Part shown: in pieces, positions 17,099 through 25,274 of the stretch
Layout: every line of letters starts with the position of its first letter
Position numbering within the stretch: position 1 is the first letter of the stretch
Assembly (NCBI GenBank): GCA_041821265.1
Contig: JBGUEQ010000024.1
Span: 1 to 64,000, forward strand
DNA length: 64,000 nt
Reading direction: 5' to 3'
Origin: Lachnotalea sp041821265
GTDB lineage: Bacteria; Bacillota; Clostridia; Lachnospirales; Lachnospiraceae
The notes under the pieces: generated by a model
Databases searched by the model: none
Told to the model about the DNA's origin: nothing
Seen by the model: only the letters and a program-made list of their open reading frames with translations
Position numbers and translations under genes: made by a program

Positions 17099-17428
17099 TT
17101 ATTCCAAATGGTAAATTTCCTCCATTCCTGACCAAAATTCTTCTTTTTCTCTGTTCTCCAACGGTTGCATCAAAGGCTTCACTATATTCCACCATGCCTG
17201 CGTTGTTGGATCATCTGCCATTTTTGCCATATCTGCTTCAAAATCATCTCCATCGTATTCATAGTAGGCAAATAAATACTCTCCCCTACTGTAAATAGAA
17301 TAATTCTTTAGATGACATTTACTAATCATTTCATTGACACCAGGCATTGGATTCGCATGCCATTTTTTATAATCTTCCAAACCATCAGGCTTTATCTTAA
17401 TCATATCTCCAAATCTACGAACTGCCAT
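17099..17428 (-). CDS. L-rhamnose mutarotase-like protein (RhaM/DUF718 family)
   Basis: A 109-residue alpha/beta-barrel protein of the RhaM family, whose known member interconverts alpha and beta anomers of L-rhamnose. Family features are the His-containing YKKWHANPMPGV (residues 20-31), YFAYYEYDG-like strand (here LFAYYEYDGDDFEADM) and the Trp pair in TTQAWWNIVKPLMQP. Start has GAAAGGGATG spacing. No rhamnose isomerase, kinase or aldolase is nearby. The gene lies 32 bases after the second UroD-type gene, so it probably acts on the sugar-like substrate of this locus rather than on rhamnose itself. Confidence 0.85.
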   Translation of the reverse strand: MAVRRFGDMIKIKPDGLEDYKKWHANPMPGVNEMISKCHLKNYSIYSRGEYLFAYYEYDGDDFEADMAKMADDPTTQAWWNIVKPLMQPLENREKEEFWSGMEEIYHLE

Positions 17429-17460
17429 AACCTACTTCATCCCTTTCTGATTTATCTTAT

Positions 17461-18498
17461 CTAATAAATTTTTTGTGCCTCATCAAATAATGCATGAATA
17501 TTTTCAGGTGATACATCAGGCATAATCGCCTCATGACTTGGTGAAATGATCAAACCCGTAGGGAAAATCGTGCGAAGTTCTTTTACTTTTGCTCTGACTT
17601 GTTCTGGACTTCCATTTACAAGGAGATCTTGTGTGTCAACACCTCCACAAAAGGATACTTTTTTTCCGAATTTTTCTTTTAGACCTTGAGGTTCCATACC
17701 TGCTGCCAATGCCTGAATCGGGTGAATTACATCAACTCCTGCTTCAATTAAATCTGGTATGACATCTAAAATTGAGCCACAAGAATGATAAATTACTTTT
17801 AAACCATAGGAATGAGCTTGGTCTACCAGTTTCTTACAACCAGGCATGATAAAGTCCTTTACACACTGTGGTGAAAGCATGAGTCCTCGTTGGCTTCCCA
17901 TATCATTTCCAATCAAAACAGCATCTAGCTTTCCTTTGGTTGCTTCATAAAAAATTTCATTTGCCTTTAAATAAAAATTCATTATTTTTTCATCCACAGC
18001 TTCATAAATTTCTGGATTGGATAGCATGTTCATTAATGCTGTCTCCATTCCAAAAGCGGCGCAAGTATCCTGGAAATGTGCAGACCAAAGCATACCAATC
18101 TTTACTTTTTCTGTTGGTGCCATTTCTACCAGGCGTCTACACTCTTCTTTATCCATATATTTTTCTGGATCTGGCCATTCAAAGAAATCCAAATCTTCTA
18201 ATTCTTCTGCATCTTTGAAACATCCAGGTGCGGTCAAGGTTCTGTCCTCTGCATCTACATTTCCATCCATATACCAATCAAAGGCTGCATATATTGCATT
18301 TGCAGTTGGTGACTTGTATGGAACTTCAATGGAATAAAAATCATCTCCGACTGCAACTTTAAGTTCGTGTAGTTTTTTCACTCCATAATATTCAAATAGT
18401 GTAGGTTGTGAATTAATATCTGGCATTCCAAGCCATGCTGCTGGACGGTCTACGGGCTGCCTGTTTACTGTCGCGTAAAATCTTTCTTTACTATCCAT
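17461..18498 (-). CDS. UroD-superfamily corrinoid methyltransferase, probable substrate demethylase
   Basis: TIM-barrel protein of 345 residues from the UroD/MtaA superfamily. It carries the zinc-type H-x-C motif in VIYHSCGSI and later VSFCGGVDTQDLL and ISPSHEAIMPDVSPEN, as in many non-haem members. I choose the ATG at 18498 because GGGAGG lies 8 bases before it. An earlier ATG at 18522 would overlap the permease gene and add eight residues. It follows the importer genes RbsB-RbsA-RbsC in the same direction with 13 bases between, and precedes the mutarotase-like gene. This places it as the enzyme that takes a methyl group from the imported compound and gives it to the corrinoid protein. The substrate is not readable from sequence. 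Haem-type UroD is unlikely without other haem genes. Confidence 0.85.
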   Translation of the reverse strand: MDSKERFYATVNRQPVDRPAAWLGMPDINSQPTLFEYYGVKKLHELKVAVGDDFYSIEVPYKSPTANAIYAAFDWYMDGNVDAEDRTLTAPGCFKDAEELEDLDFFEWPDPEKYMDKEECRRLVEMAPTEKVKIGMLWSAHFQDTCAAFGMETALMNMLSNPEIYEAVDEKIMNFYLKANEIFYEATKGKLDAVLIGNDMGSQRGLMLSPQCVKDFIMPGCKKLVDQAHSYGLKVIYHSCGSILDVIPDLIEAGVDVIHPIQALAAGMEPQGLKEKFGKKVSFCGGVDTQDLLVNGSPEQVRAKVKELRTIFPTGLIISPSHEAIMPDVSPENIHALFDEAQKIY

Positions 18499-18511
18499 TT
18501 CTAGTCCTCCC

Positions 18512-19468
18512 TTATTTTTCACTACGTTTTTGAATACTATTCAAAATAACTGCTCCAAAAATTACAAGTCCTTTTACTACACTTTGCATATAAGCACTCA
18601 CTCCTAAAAGAACCATACCATCATCTAACACACCAATGAATAAAAGCCCTATAATTGTGCCTATTAATTTTCCTTCGCCACCCATCATGTTTGTTCCACC
18701 AATGATAGCGCCTGCAATCGTATCCATCTCCCATCCTACACCAGAAGTTGGATCTCCTGAACGAAGCTTTGCTGTAAGTAAAACTCCTGCTAATCCACAT
18801 AGACAAGAGGAAATGATAAAGGTAATTGTTTTTACTTTTTCTACATTGATGCCAGATAGCCTTGCGGATTCTTGATTTCCTCCAACCGCATAAATAGAAC
18901 GTCCAAAAGCTGTATATTTCATTATATATATAAATACTGCATATAACACGATCATATAGATAACTAAAATTGGTACTGGTCCAATCGAGGTCGATGCTAT
19001 TTTACCAAATGCATCTGGAAATCCTGAAACTGGCAGACCACCTGTCATTGTTTGTGCAATTCCACGAAATGCTTCCATTAACGCCAATGTTACTAAGAAG
19101 GAATGTAATTTAAGTTTTGCTGTTACTCCTCCTGATATAAATCCGAGACATCCACATGCTGCCATTGTAATTAAAATTGTAATGGGAATCGGTACTCCAC
19201 GTTTTAATAACAATCCGGTACATACACAACCAAAAGCCACAATGGATCCCACTGATAAATCGATATTTCCTGTAATAATAATCATCGTTGTTCCAATAGC
19301 CACAATAGACGTAATCGAAATCTGTTTAATAATCGAAGTCAGATTTGCTTGTGTCAAAAATTTATCATTTGCAAAACTTAAAACAATACACATCACTGTT
19401 AAGGCAATTACTACTGCATATTTCATTGCAATATTTTTAAAATCAATTTTATTTGCTGTTTTTTCCAT
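18512..19468 (-). CDS. Sugar ABC transporter permease (RbsC-like)
   Basis: Membrane subunit of a CUT2-class (ribose/xylose/AI-2-type) ABC importer, with eight to ten hydrophobic helices. The family signature GNIDLSVGSIVAFG is near residue 70, and AVGGNQESARLSGINVEK, AGVLLTAKLRSGDPTSG and GGTNMMGGEGKLIGTIIG are typical. The ATG at 19468 has AAGGAG at seven bases; another ATG two codons earlier is too close to it. It lies 11 bases downstream of the ATPase gene. The substrate should be a sugar or sugar-like polyol, in agreement with the mutarotase-like gene nearby. Confidence 0.93.
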   Translation of the reverse strand: MEKTANKIDFKNIAMKYAVVIALTVMCIVLSFANDKFLTQANLTSIIKQISITSIVAIGTTMIIITGNIDLSVGSIVAFGCVCTGLLLKRGVPIPITILITMAACGCLGFISGGVTAKLKLHSFLVTLALMEAFRGIAQTMTGGLPVSGFPDAFGKIASTSIGPVPILVIYMIVLYAVFIYIMKYTAFGRSIYAVGGNQESARLSGINVEKVKTITFIISSCLCGLAGVLLTAKLRSGDPTSGVGWEMDTIAGAIIGGTNMMGGEGKLIGTIIGLLFIGVLDDGMVLLGVSAYMQSVVKGLVIFGAVILNSIQKRSEK

Positions 19469-19479
19469 TTTCATTCTCC

Positions 19480-21003
19480 TTATGCGTTCATCGCTTGTTG
19501 TCTGGTGGCATAATCAAGCAACTGTTCCTGTGTCACGTTTTCATTTTTAATATCCGCAGTCTTTTTTCCACCAGCAAAAACAATAATTCGGTTTGCAACC
19601 TGAAGGACTTCTGGCAATTCAGAAGATATCATAATGATTCCAATTCCTTTTGCAGCAAGTTCGTTCATTAACGAATATATTTGATTTTTAGAACCTACGT
19701 CAATTCCTCTTGTTGGTTCATCCATAATCAAAATCTTTGGTTGTGTTGCCAGCCACTTCGCAATGACTACCTTCTGTTGGTTTCCACCACTTAAATCTCT
19801 TGCCTTTTGATGACAGTCTCTGCATTTTATAGACAAACTTTTAATATACTGATTCATTAGAATACCTTCTTTTTTCAAATCCAAGGAAAGTCCTTTTTTC
19901 AGCTTATCCAAAATAGTCATTCCGATATTTGTATGCAAATCCATATTCAAAATCAGGCCTTCTTCTTTTCTATCCTCTGTAATGAATCCAATACCGGCTT
20001 TTTTGGCTTCCATACAATTACTTATTTTAACTTGAGTTCCTTCAATATAGACTTCTCCACAATCTTTTTTATCCACACCGAACAAGGATCTTACAAACTC
20101 AGTTCTTCCAGCACCAGCTAATCCTGCTATCCCAAGTATTTCGCCTTTATGTAGTGTTAAATTAATATTATGAAATAATTTTCCAGAGGAAAAATTCTTT
20201 GCTTCCAACAAAATTACATCTTGTGATACATTCTTTTGTTCTATCGTAATCATATTTTTTCCTACCATATTTTCGATAATAACATTTTTTGGTGCATCTT
20301 CTATTTTTAATGTTTTAATGTATTTTCCATCCCGAAATACCGATATTCTATCTGCAATTATTGGTAATTCCTCTAATCTATGCGAAACATAGATAATACT
20401 AATTCCCTTTTTTCTCAAATCTTTCACAATTCGAAAGAGGTTGTCAATCTCATGATCCGATAGCGAAGCTGTCGGTTCGTCTAAGATAAGTACCTTAATA
20501 TTATTCGAAAGTGCCTTTGCTATTTCAATCATCTGCTTTTGTGCAACACTTAAACTTCCAACAATACTATCCGTTGGAATGTTGACATTCAAAGAGTCAA
20601 GTAATTTTTTTGCCTCTGCATGAACTTGCTTCCAATCCACCTGATTGATTGGACCAATTTTTCTATGTAGTAGTTTTCCCATATAAATATTTTCTGCTAC
20701 GGATATCGTATTGATTAACGAATTTTCCTGATATACCGCACTGATTCCATGATCTCTGGCATCCAGAGTCGATTTTGCGTTAAACTCTTTTCCTTCCAGA
20801 TAAATTTTTCCTTCTTCATTACTATGGGCTCCAGTTATTATTTTAATCAGAGTACTTTTTCCTGCTCCATTAGCACCTACTAAAGCATGAACTTCACCCT
20901 TTTTCAATTCCAGTTGTACGTGATCTAGAGCTAGAATTCCACCAAATCTCTTTGAAACGCCTTCTGCTTTTAATGCTATGTCAGTCACATTCTTCACCTT
21001 CAT
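19480..21003 (-). CDS. Sugar ABC transporter ATP-binding protein (RbsA/MglA-like)
   Basis: Tandem ATPase of a CUT2 importer, 507 residues with two nucleotide-binding domains. The first has a full Walker A (GANGAGKST, about 42-50), signature LSVAQKQMIEIAKAL and ILDEPTASL. The second has the degenerate loop GLAGAGRTE, signature LSGGNQQKVVIAKWL and IMDEPTRGIDVG. This asymmetry is normal for the class. It lies between the binding protein and permease genes. A hairpin in the 167-base gap upstream probably lowers its transcript level relative to the binding protein. Confidence 0.95.
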   Translation of the reverse strand: MKVKNVTDIALKAEGVSKRFGGILALDHVQLELKKGEVHALVGANGAGKSTLIKIITGAHSNEEGKIYLEGKEFNAKSTLDARDHGISAVYQENSLINTISVAENIYMGKLLHRKIGPINQVDWKQVHAEAKKLLDSLNVNIPTDSIVGSLSVAQKQMIEIAKALSNNIKVLILDEPTASLSDHEIDNLFRIVKDLRKKGISIIYVSHRLEELPIIADRISVFRDGKYIKTLKIEDAPKNVIIENMVGKNMITIEQKNVSQDVILLEAKNFSSGKLFHNINLTLHKGEILGIAGLAGAGRTEFVRSLFGVDKKDCGEVYIEGTQVKISNCMEAKKAGIGFITEDRKEEGLILNMDLHTNIGMTILDKLKKGLSLDLKKEGILMNQYIKSLSIKCRDCHQKARDLSGGNQQKVVIAKWLATQPKILIMDEPTRGIDVGSKNQIYSLMNELAAKGIGIIMISSELPEVLQVANRIIVFAGGKKTADIKNENVTQEQLLDYATRQQAMNA

Positions 21004-21026
21004 CCTCTTTTTATAAATTTTAGTAT

Positions 21027-21076
21027 TTGCTGTAGTTTTTGAAATTTCAAACTATCTCTTTCAAAAACTACAGCAA
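21027..21076 (-). terminator. Intra-operon hairpin between binding protein and ATPase genes
   Basis: TTGCTGTAGTTTTTGAAA pairs with TTTCAAAAACTACAGCAA. There is no long U-tract afterwards, so this is better read as a partial terminator or RNA-stabilising stem that favours the upstream binding-protein message. Confidence 0.65.
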
Positions 21077-21170
21077 CTATAAATACTTACTAACTTAATT
21101 TGTTATTGTCTGGCCTTGCAATCAAGTGATAAAGCAAAATCTTAATTAATTTATGATTTTATATATTAAA

Positions 21171-22232
21171 TTAATTTACAAGACTTTCATGTGAAGTTAT
21201 GTATTCACTGATTCCATCCATATCGTCTTTTGAATAGGTTGTTACAGGTACCATAACTGTCTTTTCTACTGTTTCACCTTGAATTATATTGTAAGCATTT
21301 TTTACTGCTTGATATCCAAGTACATATGGTTGTTGTGTTGTTATAACCTGCAGTGTAATATCATCATTTTGCATATCTTTTGCAAGTTCTACTGACATAT
21401 CTGTTCCTGATAATACAACTGTTTTATTCTGCTCATTTTGAAGTTCTGCTGCTGCACCTAAAAGAGAAGTTTGATTCCATGCCCAGATTACATTAATTTC
21501 TGGATCTGCTGCTAACATCTGTTCTGTTACGGTCATTCCATCATCTTGTGCTTCTGCTTCTTGTTCATTTACAATTTCTATTTTTCCTGAATCTATTAAA
21601 TCTTGTATTGCTGCTTTAAATCCTTCGCATCTTGCAATACCAATTTCATAAGAACTGTTTGTAATCAAAGCAACCTTACAACCATCTGGATAATTTGCTT
21701 CGATATAATCATGAAGATATGTTCCTGTATTACCACCTAATTCATTGGCATCTACACCAATAAAGGAATTCGTATCTGTATTTACTGTACAATTCCAATT
21801 AACAACTGGTATGGAAGCTTCATTTGCTAAGTCTATTGCTGCAACGGAAGAATCCGAAGATATAGGACATATTACCAATGCGTCGACTCCCTGTGATACA
21901 AATTGATTCGCATAATCATATTCTGTTGAAATATCATTGTTTGCTGATACCATACTAATTTTAATTCCTAACTCATCTGCTGCATCTTGTTGTCCTTTCA
22001 TTACTTCTGCAAACCACTCACCTGAAGTATTCATAATAACGGAACCAATCGTAATATCTGATGCTGCTTTCTTAGTAGTATCTGTTGTAGTATCTGTAGT
22101 AGTTTCTGTAGTACTTACACTTGAGGATGATGCATCACTTGTACTTTTGTCGTCTGAACTGCTTGTACACCCTGCAAGCATCGCTGCCGTTAATACAATA
22201 CCCATAGTAACGCTTAATAATTTCTTTTTCAT
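21171..22232 (-). CDS. Sugar ABC transporter substrate-binding lipoprotein (RbsB-like)
   Basis: Extracellular binding protein of the periplasmic-binding-protein-4 (ribose/galactose) type, 353 residues. It has a lipoprotein signal, with lipobox LAGC at Cys22, then a Ser/Thr/Asp-rich linker to about residue 58. The mature domain reads IGSVIMNTSGEWFAEVMKGQ, VDALVICPIS, FIGVDANELGG, CEGFKAAIQDL and ending with YITSHESLVN. The ribosome site TAGGAGG precedes the ATG. It is the first gene of the importer unit, separated by a terminator from the regulators upstream. Ligand specificity cannot be assigned. Confidence 0.93.
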   Translation of the reverse strand: MKKKLLSVTMGIVLTAAMLAGCTSSSDDKSTSDASSSSVSTTETTTDTTTDTTKKAASDITIGSVIMNTSGEWFAEVMKGQQDAADELGIKISMVSANNDISTEYDYANQFVSQGVDALVICPISSDSSVAAIDLANEASIPVVNWNCTVNTDTNSFIGVDANELGGNTGTYLHDYIEANYPDGCKVALITNSSYEIGIARCEGFKAAIQDLIDSGKIEIVNEQEAEAQDDGMTVTEQMLAADPEINVIWAWNQTSLLGAAAELQNEQNKTVVLSGTDMSVELAKDMQNDDITLQVITTQQPYVLGYQAVKNAYNIIQGETVEKTVMVPVTTYSKDDMDGISEYITSHESLVN

Positions 22233-22274
22233 TTTGTTCCTCCTACCTTTTATTTGATACTATCATCATAATAA

Positions 22275-22313
22275 AAAGAGATGAAAAAGGACATTCACTT
22301 TTTTCATCTCTTA
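22275..22313 (-). terminator. Terminator between regulatory genes and importer operon
   Basis: AAGAGATGAAAAA pairs with TTTTTTCATCTCTT. On the minus strand the stem is followed by TTTTTATTAT. It ends the sensor unit, and the importer then begins at 22232. Confidence 0.85.
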
Positions 22314-22329
22314 GGTTAAATTTTCACTA

Positions 22330-23424
22330 TTATTGTTTTTCTAAACTACTTTCAATCGTTTCTACATTCTCTTTTGTTACTATTTGAACTGGATTTTTAT
22401 ACCAGGGGCGAAGTGTATTACCGCTTGCAGCTTCAATTGCACATTTCACAGCTTGTGTTGCTTCATATTTGGCATCTTGATAAATCAATCCATAAAGCTT
22501 CCCATCTTTAATCGCTTGCAAATACTCGTTACCTTCACCAATTCCAATTACTTTGATTTGATTCTCAAGTTTTTTTTCTTCAACCGCTCTGATGGCCCCC
22601 ATAGCCATTTCGCTATCTTGTGCATATATGATAGAAATATCAGGATTTTTCTGAATAATAGTCAACGTCTGTCGATATGCTTTATCTCTGTCCCAGTCTC
22701 CTTCACCAATTTGAACCACCTTTATCTGTGGAAGAGAGGAAATTGCATTAAAAAATCCTTCGGTACGGTAAATTTGCGGATCTGTTCCAGGCGTTCCTTC
22801 TATAATTGCAACTTTTCCTTCTTGCATATTTAGGATATCTTCTACCATCGAAGCTGCAAGTACTGCTTCTTCTGTCATACTTGCACCCACATAAGTACTA
22901 ATGTATTCTGTAGAAATAGCATCTACCTTCATATTTAAATTAATAACTGGAATTTTGGCTGCGGCAGCTTCTTTTAAAGAACTCAGCATAGACTTTACAT
23001 TTACTGGGCACAAAATAATGGCGTCCATGTCCTCTTGTATAAACGCCTCCATAGTTGCGGTCTGTGTTTTCACATCCCACTCTGCATAACTAAGAGTTAA
23101 TTCTACATCGTCTTTTTCACACTGTGCCTCTATATAATTTGCTAGCATGACTTGATAACTAGCATCAGAGCCAGCAAGTGTAACACCGATTCTAATCTTT
23201 GTTTCTTGCTTTGTTTCTTCCCGTACTGTTTGAACTGTTTCGGTTGCTGTCTCGGTTGCTGTTTCGGTTGCTGTCTCTTCTTCTGTATTACTATCTTCCT
23301 GTACGAAATCTTTTGTTTGAGATGAGCTTTTTAAAGGGGCATTTGTACAGCCTGTCAAAAATAAGATAATAGTCAAAAACACTAGACTAAATTTCTTTAA
23401 AATATTGCTACATTTTTTTTTCAT
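22330..23424 (-). CDS. Substrate-binding lipoprotein, probably sensory, with TATE repeats
   Basis: A second periplasmic-binding-protein-4-type lipoprotein, 364 residues from the ATG at 23424. The ATG overlaps the kinase stop codon as ATGA and has AAAGGAG at 8 bases, so it is translationally coupled to the kinase. The lipobox LTGC gives Cys26. A linker of Glu/Thr with three TATE units precedes the sugar-binding fold (IRIGVTLAGSDASYQVMLAN, MDAIILCPVNVKS, YVGASMTEEAV, IGIGEGNEYLQAIKDG). Because it is cotranscribed with the YesM/YesN pair and cut off from the transporter by a terminator, I infer that it presents ligand to the sensor kinase rather than to the permease. Confidence 0.88.
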   Translation of the reverse strand: MKKKCSNILKKFSLVFLTIILFLTGCTNAPLKSSSQTKDFVQEDSNTEEETATETATETATETVQTVREETKQETKIRIGVTLAGSDASYQVMLANYIEAQCEKDDVELTLSYAEWDVKTQTATMEAFIQEDMDAIILCPVNVKSMLSSLKEAAAAKIPVINLNMKVDAISTEYISTYVGASMTEEAVLAASMVEDILNMQEGKVAIIEGTPGTDPQIYRTEGFFNAISSLPQIKVVQIGEGDWDRDKAYRQTLTIIQKNPDISIIYAQDSEMAMGAIRAVEEKKLENQIKVIGIGEGNEYLQAIKDGKLYGLIYQDAKYEATQAVKCAIEAASGNTLRPWYKNPVQIVTKENVETIESSLEKQ

Positions 23425-25262
23425 TGCCACCGCTCCTTTACGATTTCTGATTTTTCAATTACCGGAAGAGTAACCGTAACTACGGTTCCAACACCAAGCG
23501 TACTTTCGTAATGCAGTCCGTAACTTTTTCCAAAACTTAGCTGAATTCTTTCATTGACATTTTTTATACCAATTCCAGAGCCGCTACTATTGGCAAATGC
23601 TTCATTGGAATACAGAAGATTTTCACAGGTTTCCTGATTCATTCCAACTCCATCATCTTTGATTTCAACTTTAATATAGTTTTCGATACGATAGGCTCGA
23701 ATCCAAATTTGTCCATGCCCTCTTTTTTGCTTAATTCCATGATAGATACAATTTTCTACAATTGGCTGAATAATCAGCTTAATTGTTAAGAGTTCTTTTA
23801 TATCATCGGCAACCTCAATTTGATAGGTGAATTTATCCAAATAACGCATGCTTTGAATGACTAAATAATTCTCAACATGATTCAGTTCACCTTGCATCTG
23901 TATAAACTCTTTTCCTTTATTTAAGGAGATTCTAAAAAATTTAGCCAATGCCTCTGTCATCGGAACAATATCCCGGTTATCTGTTTCAGCCATCCATATG
24001 ATAGCGTCGAGTGTATTGTATAGAAAGTGCGGATTAATTTGAGCCTGCAATGCCTGCAGTTCCATTCTTCGTTTTCCTTCTTGTTCGTCTTCCACTTGTT
24101 CTTTTAGATTCTCAATTCTATCCAACATATTATTGAAACTATTCGCCAATTGTCCGATTTCATCGCGACTTTCTACTTCAGCACGTAAGCTCAAGTTTCC
24201 GGCATCTGCCATATCAACCATATTCATTAAACTTTTTACAGGCATAACGATTCTTCCTAGCAGATGATTGAGGGCAATCATAATAATAACCATTAAGAGG
24301 AAAAACAGTAAAAGAATCTCTATCATATTGACAAAGGTAGCGCTTTGGTAAATATTGTAAGGAGTAAGTGCAAGAATAATCCAGCCACTTCTCTCCATGG
24401 TATTAAAGACAATTTGATATTTTTCACCATCAATTTGTATAATAGATCTTCCTTGGCTGTCACTTTCTATTGATTCACTGATTTTCTCCAGTACTACCTC
24501 ATCAGACATGTCTACATTATTTTCTTTCGTCGCAGTTTGGTCACATATCAGTTCCTTATTACTATTAAGAATACAAATTCTTCCTCCATTTTCAGTTGAT
24601 ATTTCGTTTAAATATCCCTCAATTTCATTGGTATTGATATCAACTAAAATAACGCCTAAAAAATCTCCGCTCTCACTGTCATAAATCGAACGGCTTACAG
24701 TGAGTTCTTCTTGTGCATCCGAGCTTAAGAATGCGTGTCTTTGTGGTCCTGTCACTACCAATTTTCCCTCTGCCTCAACCGCATTTTGATACCATTCGCT
24801 TTTTGTATCATCCGTTATCACCTGGATATAAGAATAAATGGAACGATATAAGAGCATTCTTTTCTTTCCAAACACCATAATATTAGTAATATCGGTTCTG
24901 TCGTTTAGAGGAGAAGAAAATATCTGCATTGCCAATTCATAGTCTCTCATGTTTGCCTGTGAGGACAGTTCACTGTAATTGCTACTGTTTTGTTCTAGCG
25001 AAATGGCTCTTAAATAATTTTGAAGATCATAGTTATAATTTGACTCATTTGCAATCGCTCCGATTTCATCAAGATAATCGTTCATATGCGTGCTAACATT
25101 TTTTATATTCTGACGATAAAATGATTCATTTTTATCATCCATACTTTTTTGAAAAATACCAAGTGCTACATAAGTAAATAAAAATACGGTTACTGCAATT
25201 AATATAACCACTGAAAGCAATACTTTGTTTTTAAGTCCCATAAAAAAATTAGGTTGTTTCAT
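23421..25262 (-). CDS. Sensor histidine kinase, YesM/LytS type
   Basis: Membrane kinase of 613 residues. TM1 is about 12-36, an extracellular dCache-like sensor about 40-300, TM2 about 311-333, HAMP about 336-390 and the His_kinase domain with LQAQINPHFLYN (phospho-His at 412). The HATPase domain has NCIYHGIKQ, DDGVGM and GSGIGIKNVNERI. It phosphorylates the AraC-type regulator encoded just upstream (13 bases between genes) and overlaps the binding-lipoprotein gene by four bases. The three together look like a sugar-sensing unit controlling the methyltransferase/importer locus. Confidence 0.94.
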   Translation of the reverse strand: MKQPNFFMGLKNKVLLSVVILIAVTVFLFTYVALGIFQKSMDDKNESFYRQNIKNVSTHMNDYLDEIGAIANESNYNYDLQNYLRAISLEQNSSNYSELSSQANMRDYELAMQIFSSPLNDRTDITNIMVFGKKRMLLYRSIYSYIQVITDDTKSEWYQNAVEAEGKLVVTGPQRHAFLSSDAQEELTVSRSIYDSESGDFLGVILVDINTNEIEGYLNEISTENGGRICILNSNKELICDQTATKENNVDMSDEVVLEKISESIESDSQGRSIIQIDGEKYQIVFNTMERSGWIILALTPYNIYQSATFVNMIEILLLFFLLMVIIMIALNHLLGRIVMPVKSLMNMVDMADAGNLSLRAEVESRDEIGQLANSFNNMLDRIENLKEQVEDEQEGKRRMELQALQAQINPHFLYNTLDAIIWMAETDNRDIVPMTEALAKFFRISLNKGKEFIQMQGELNHVENYLVIQSMRYLDKFTYQIEVADDIKELLTIKLIIQPIVENCIYHGIKQKRGHGQIWIRAYRIENYIKVEIKDDGVGMNQETCENLLYSNEAFANSSGSGIGIKNVNERIQLSFGKSYGLHYESTLGVGTVVTVTLPVIEKSEIVKERWQ

Positions 25263-25274
25263 GGCATACCCTTT

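Noticed and set aside
15610..18498. The two UroD-type genes as haem-biosynthesis hemE
   Set aside because: No other haem gene is near. Motifs and context (corrinoid carrier, activator, importer) fit the methyltransferase branch, and one carries a thioredoxin-like tail.
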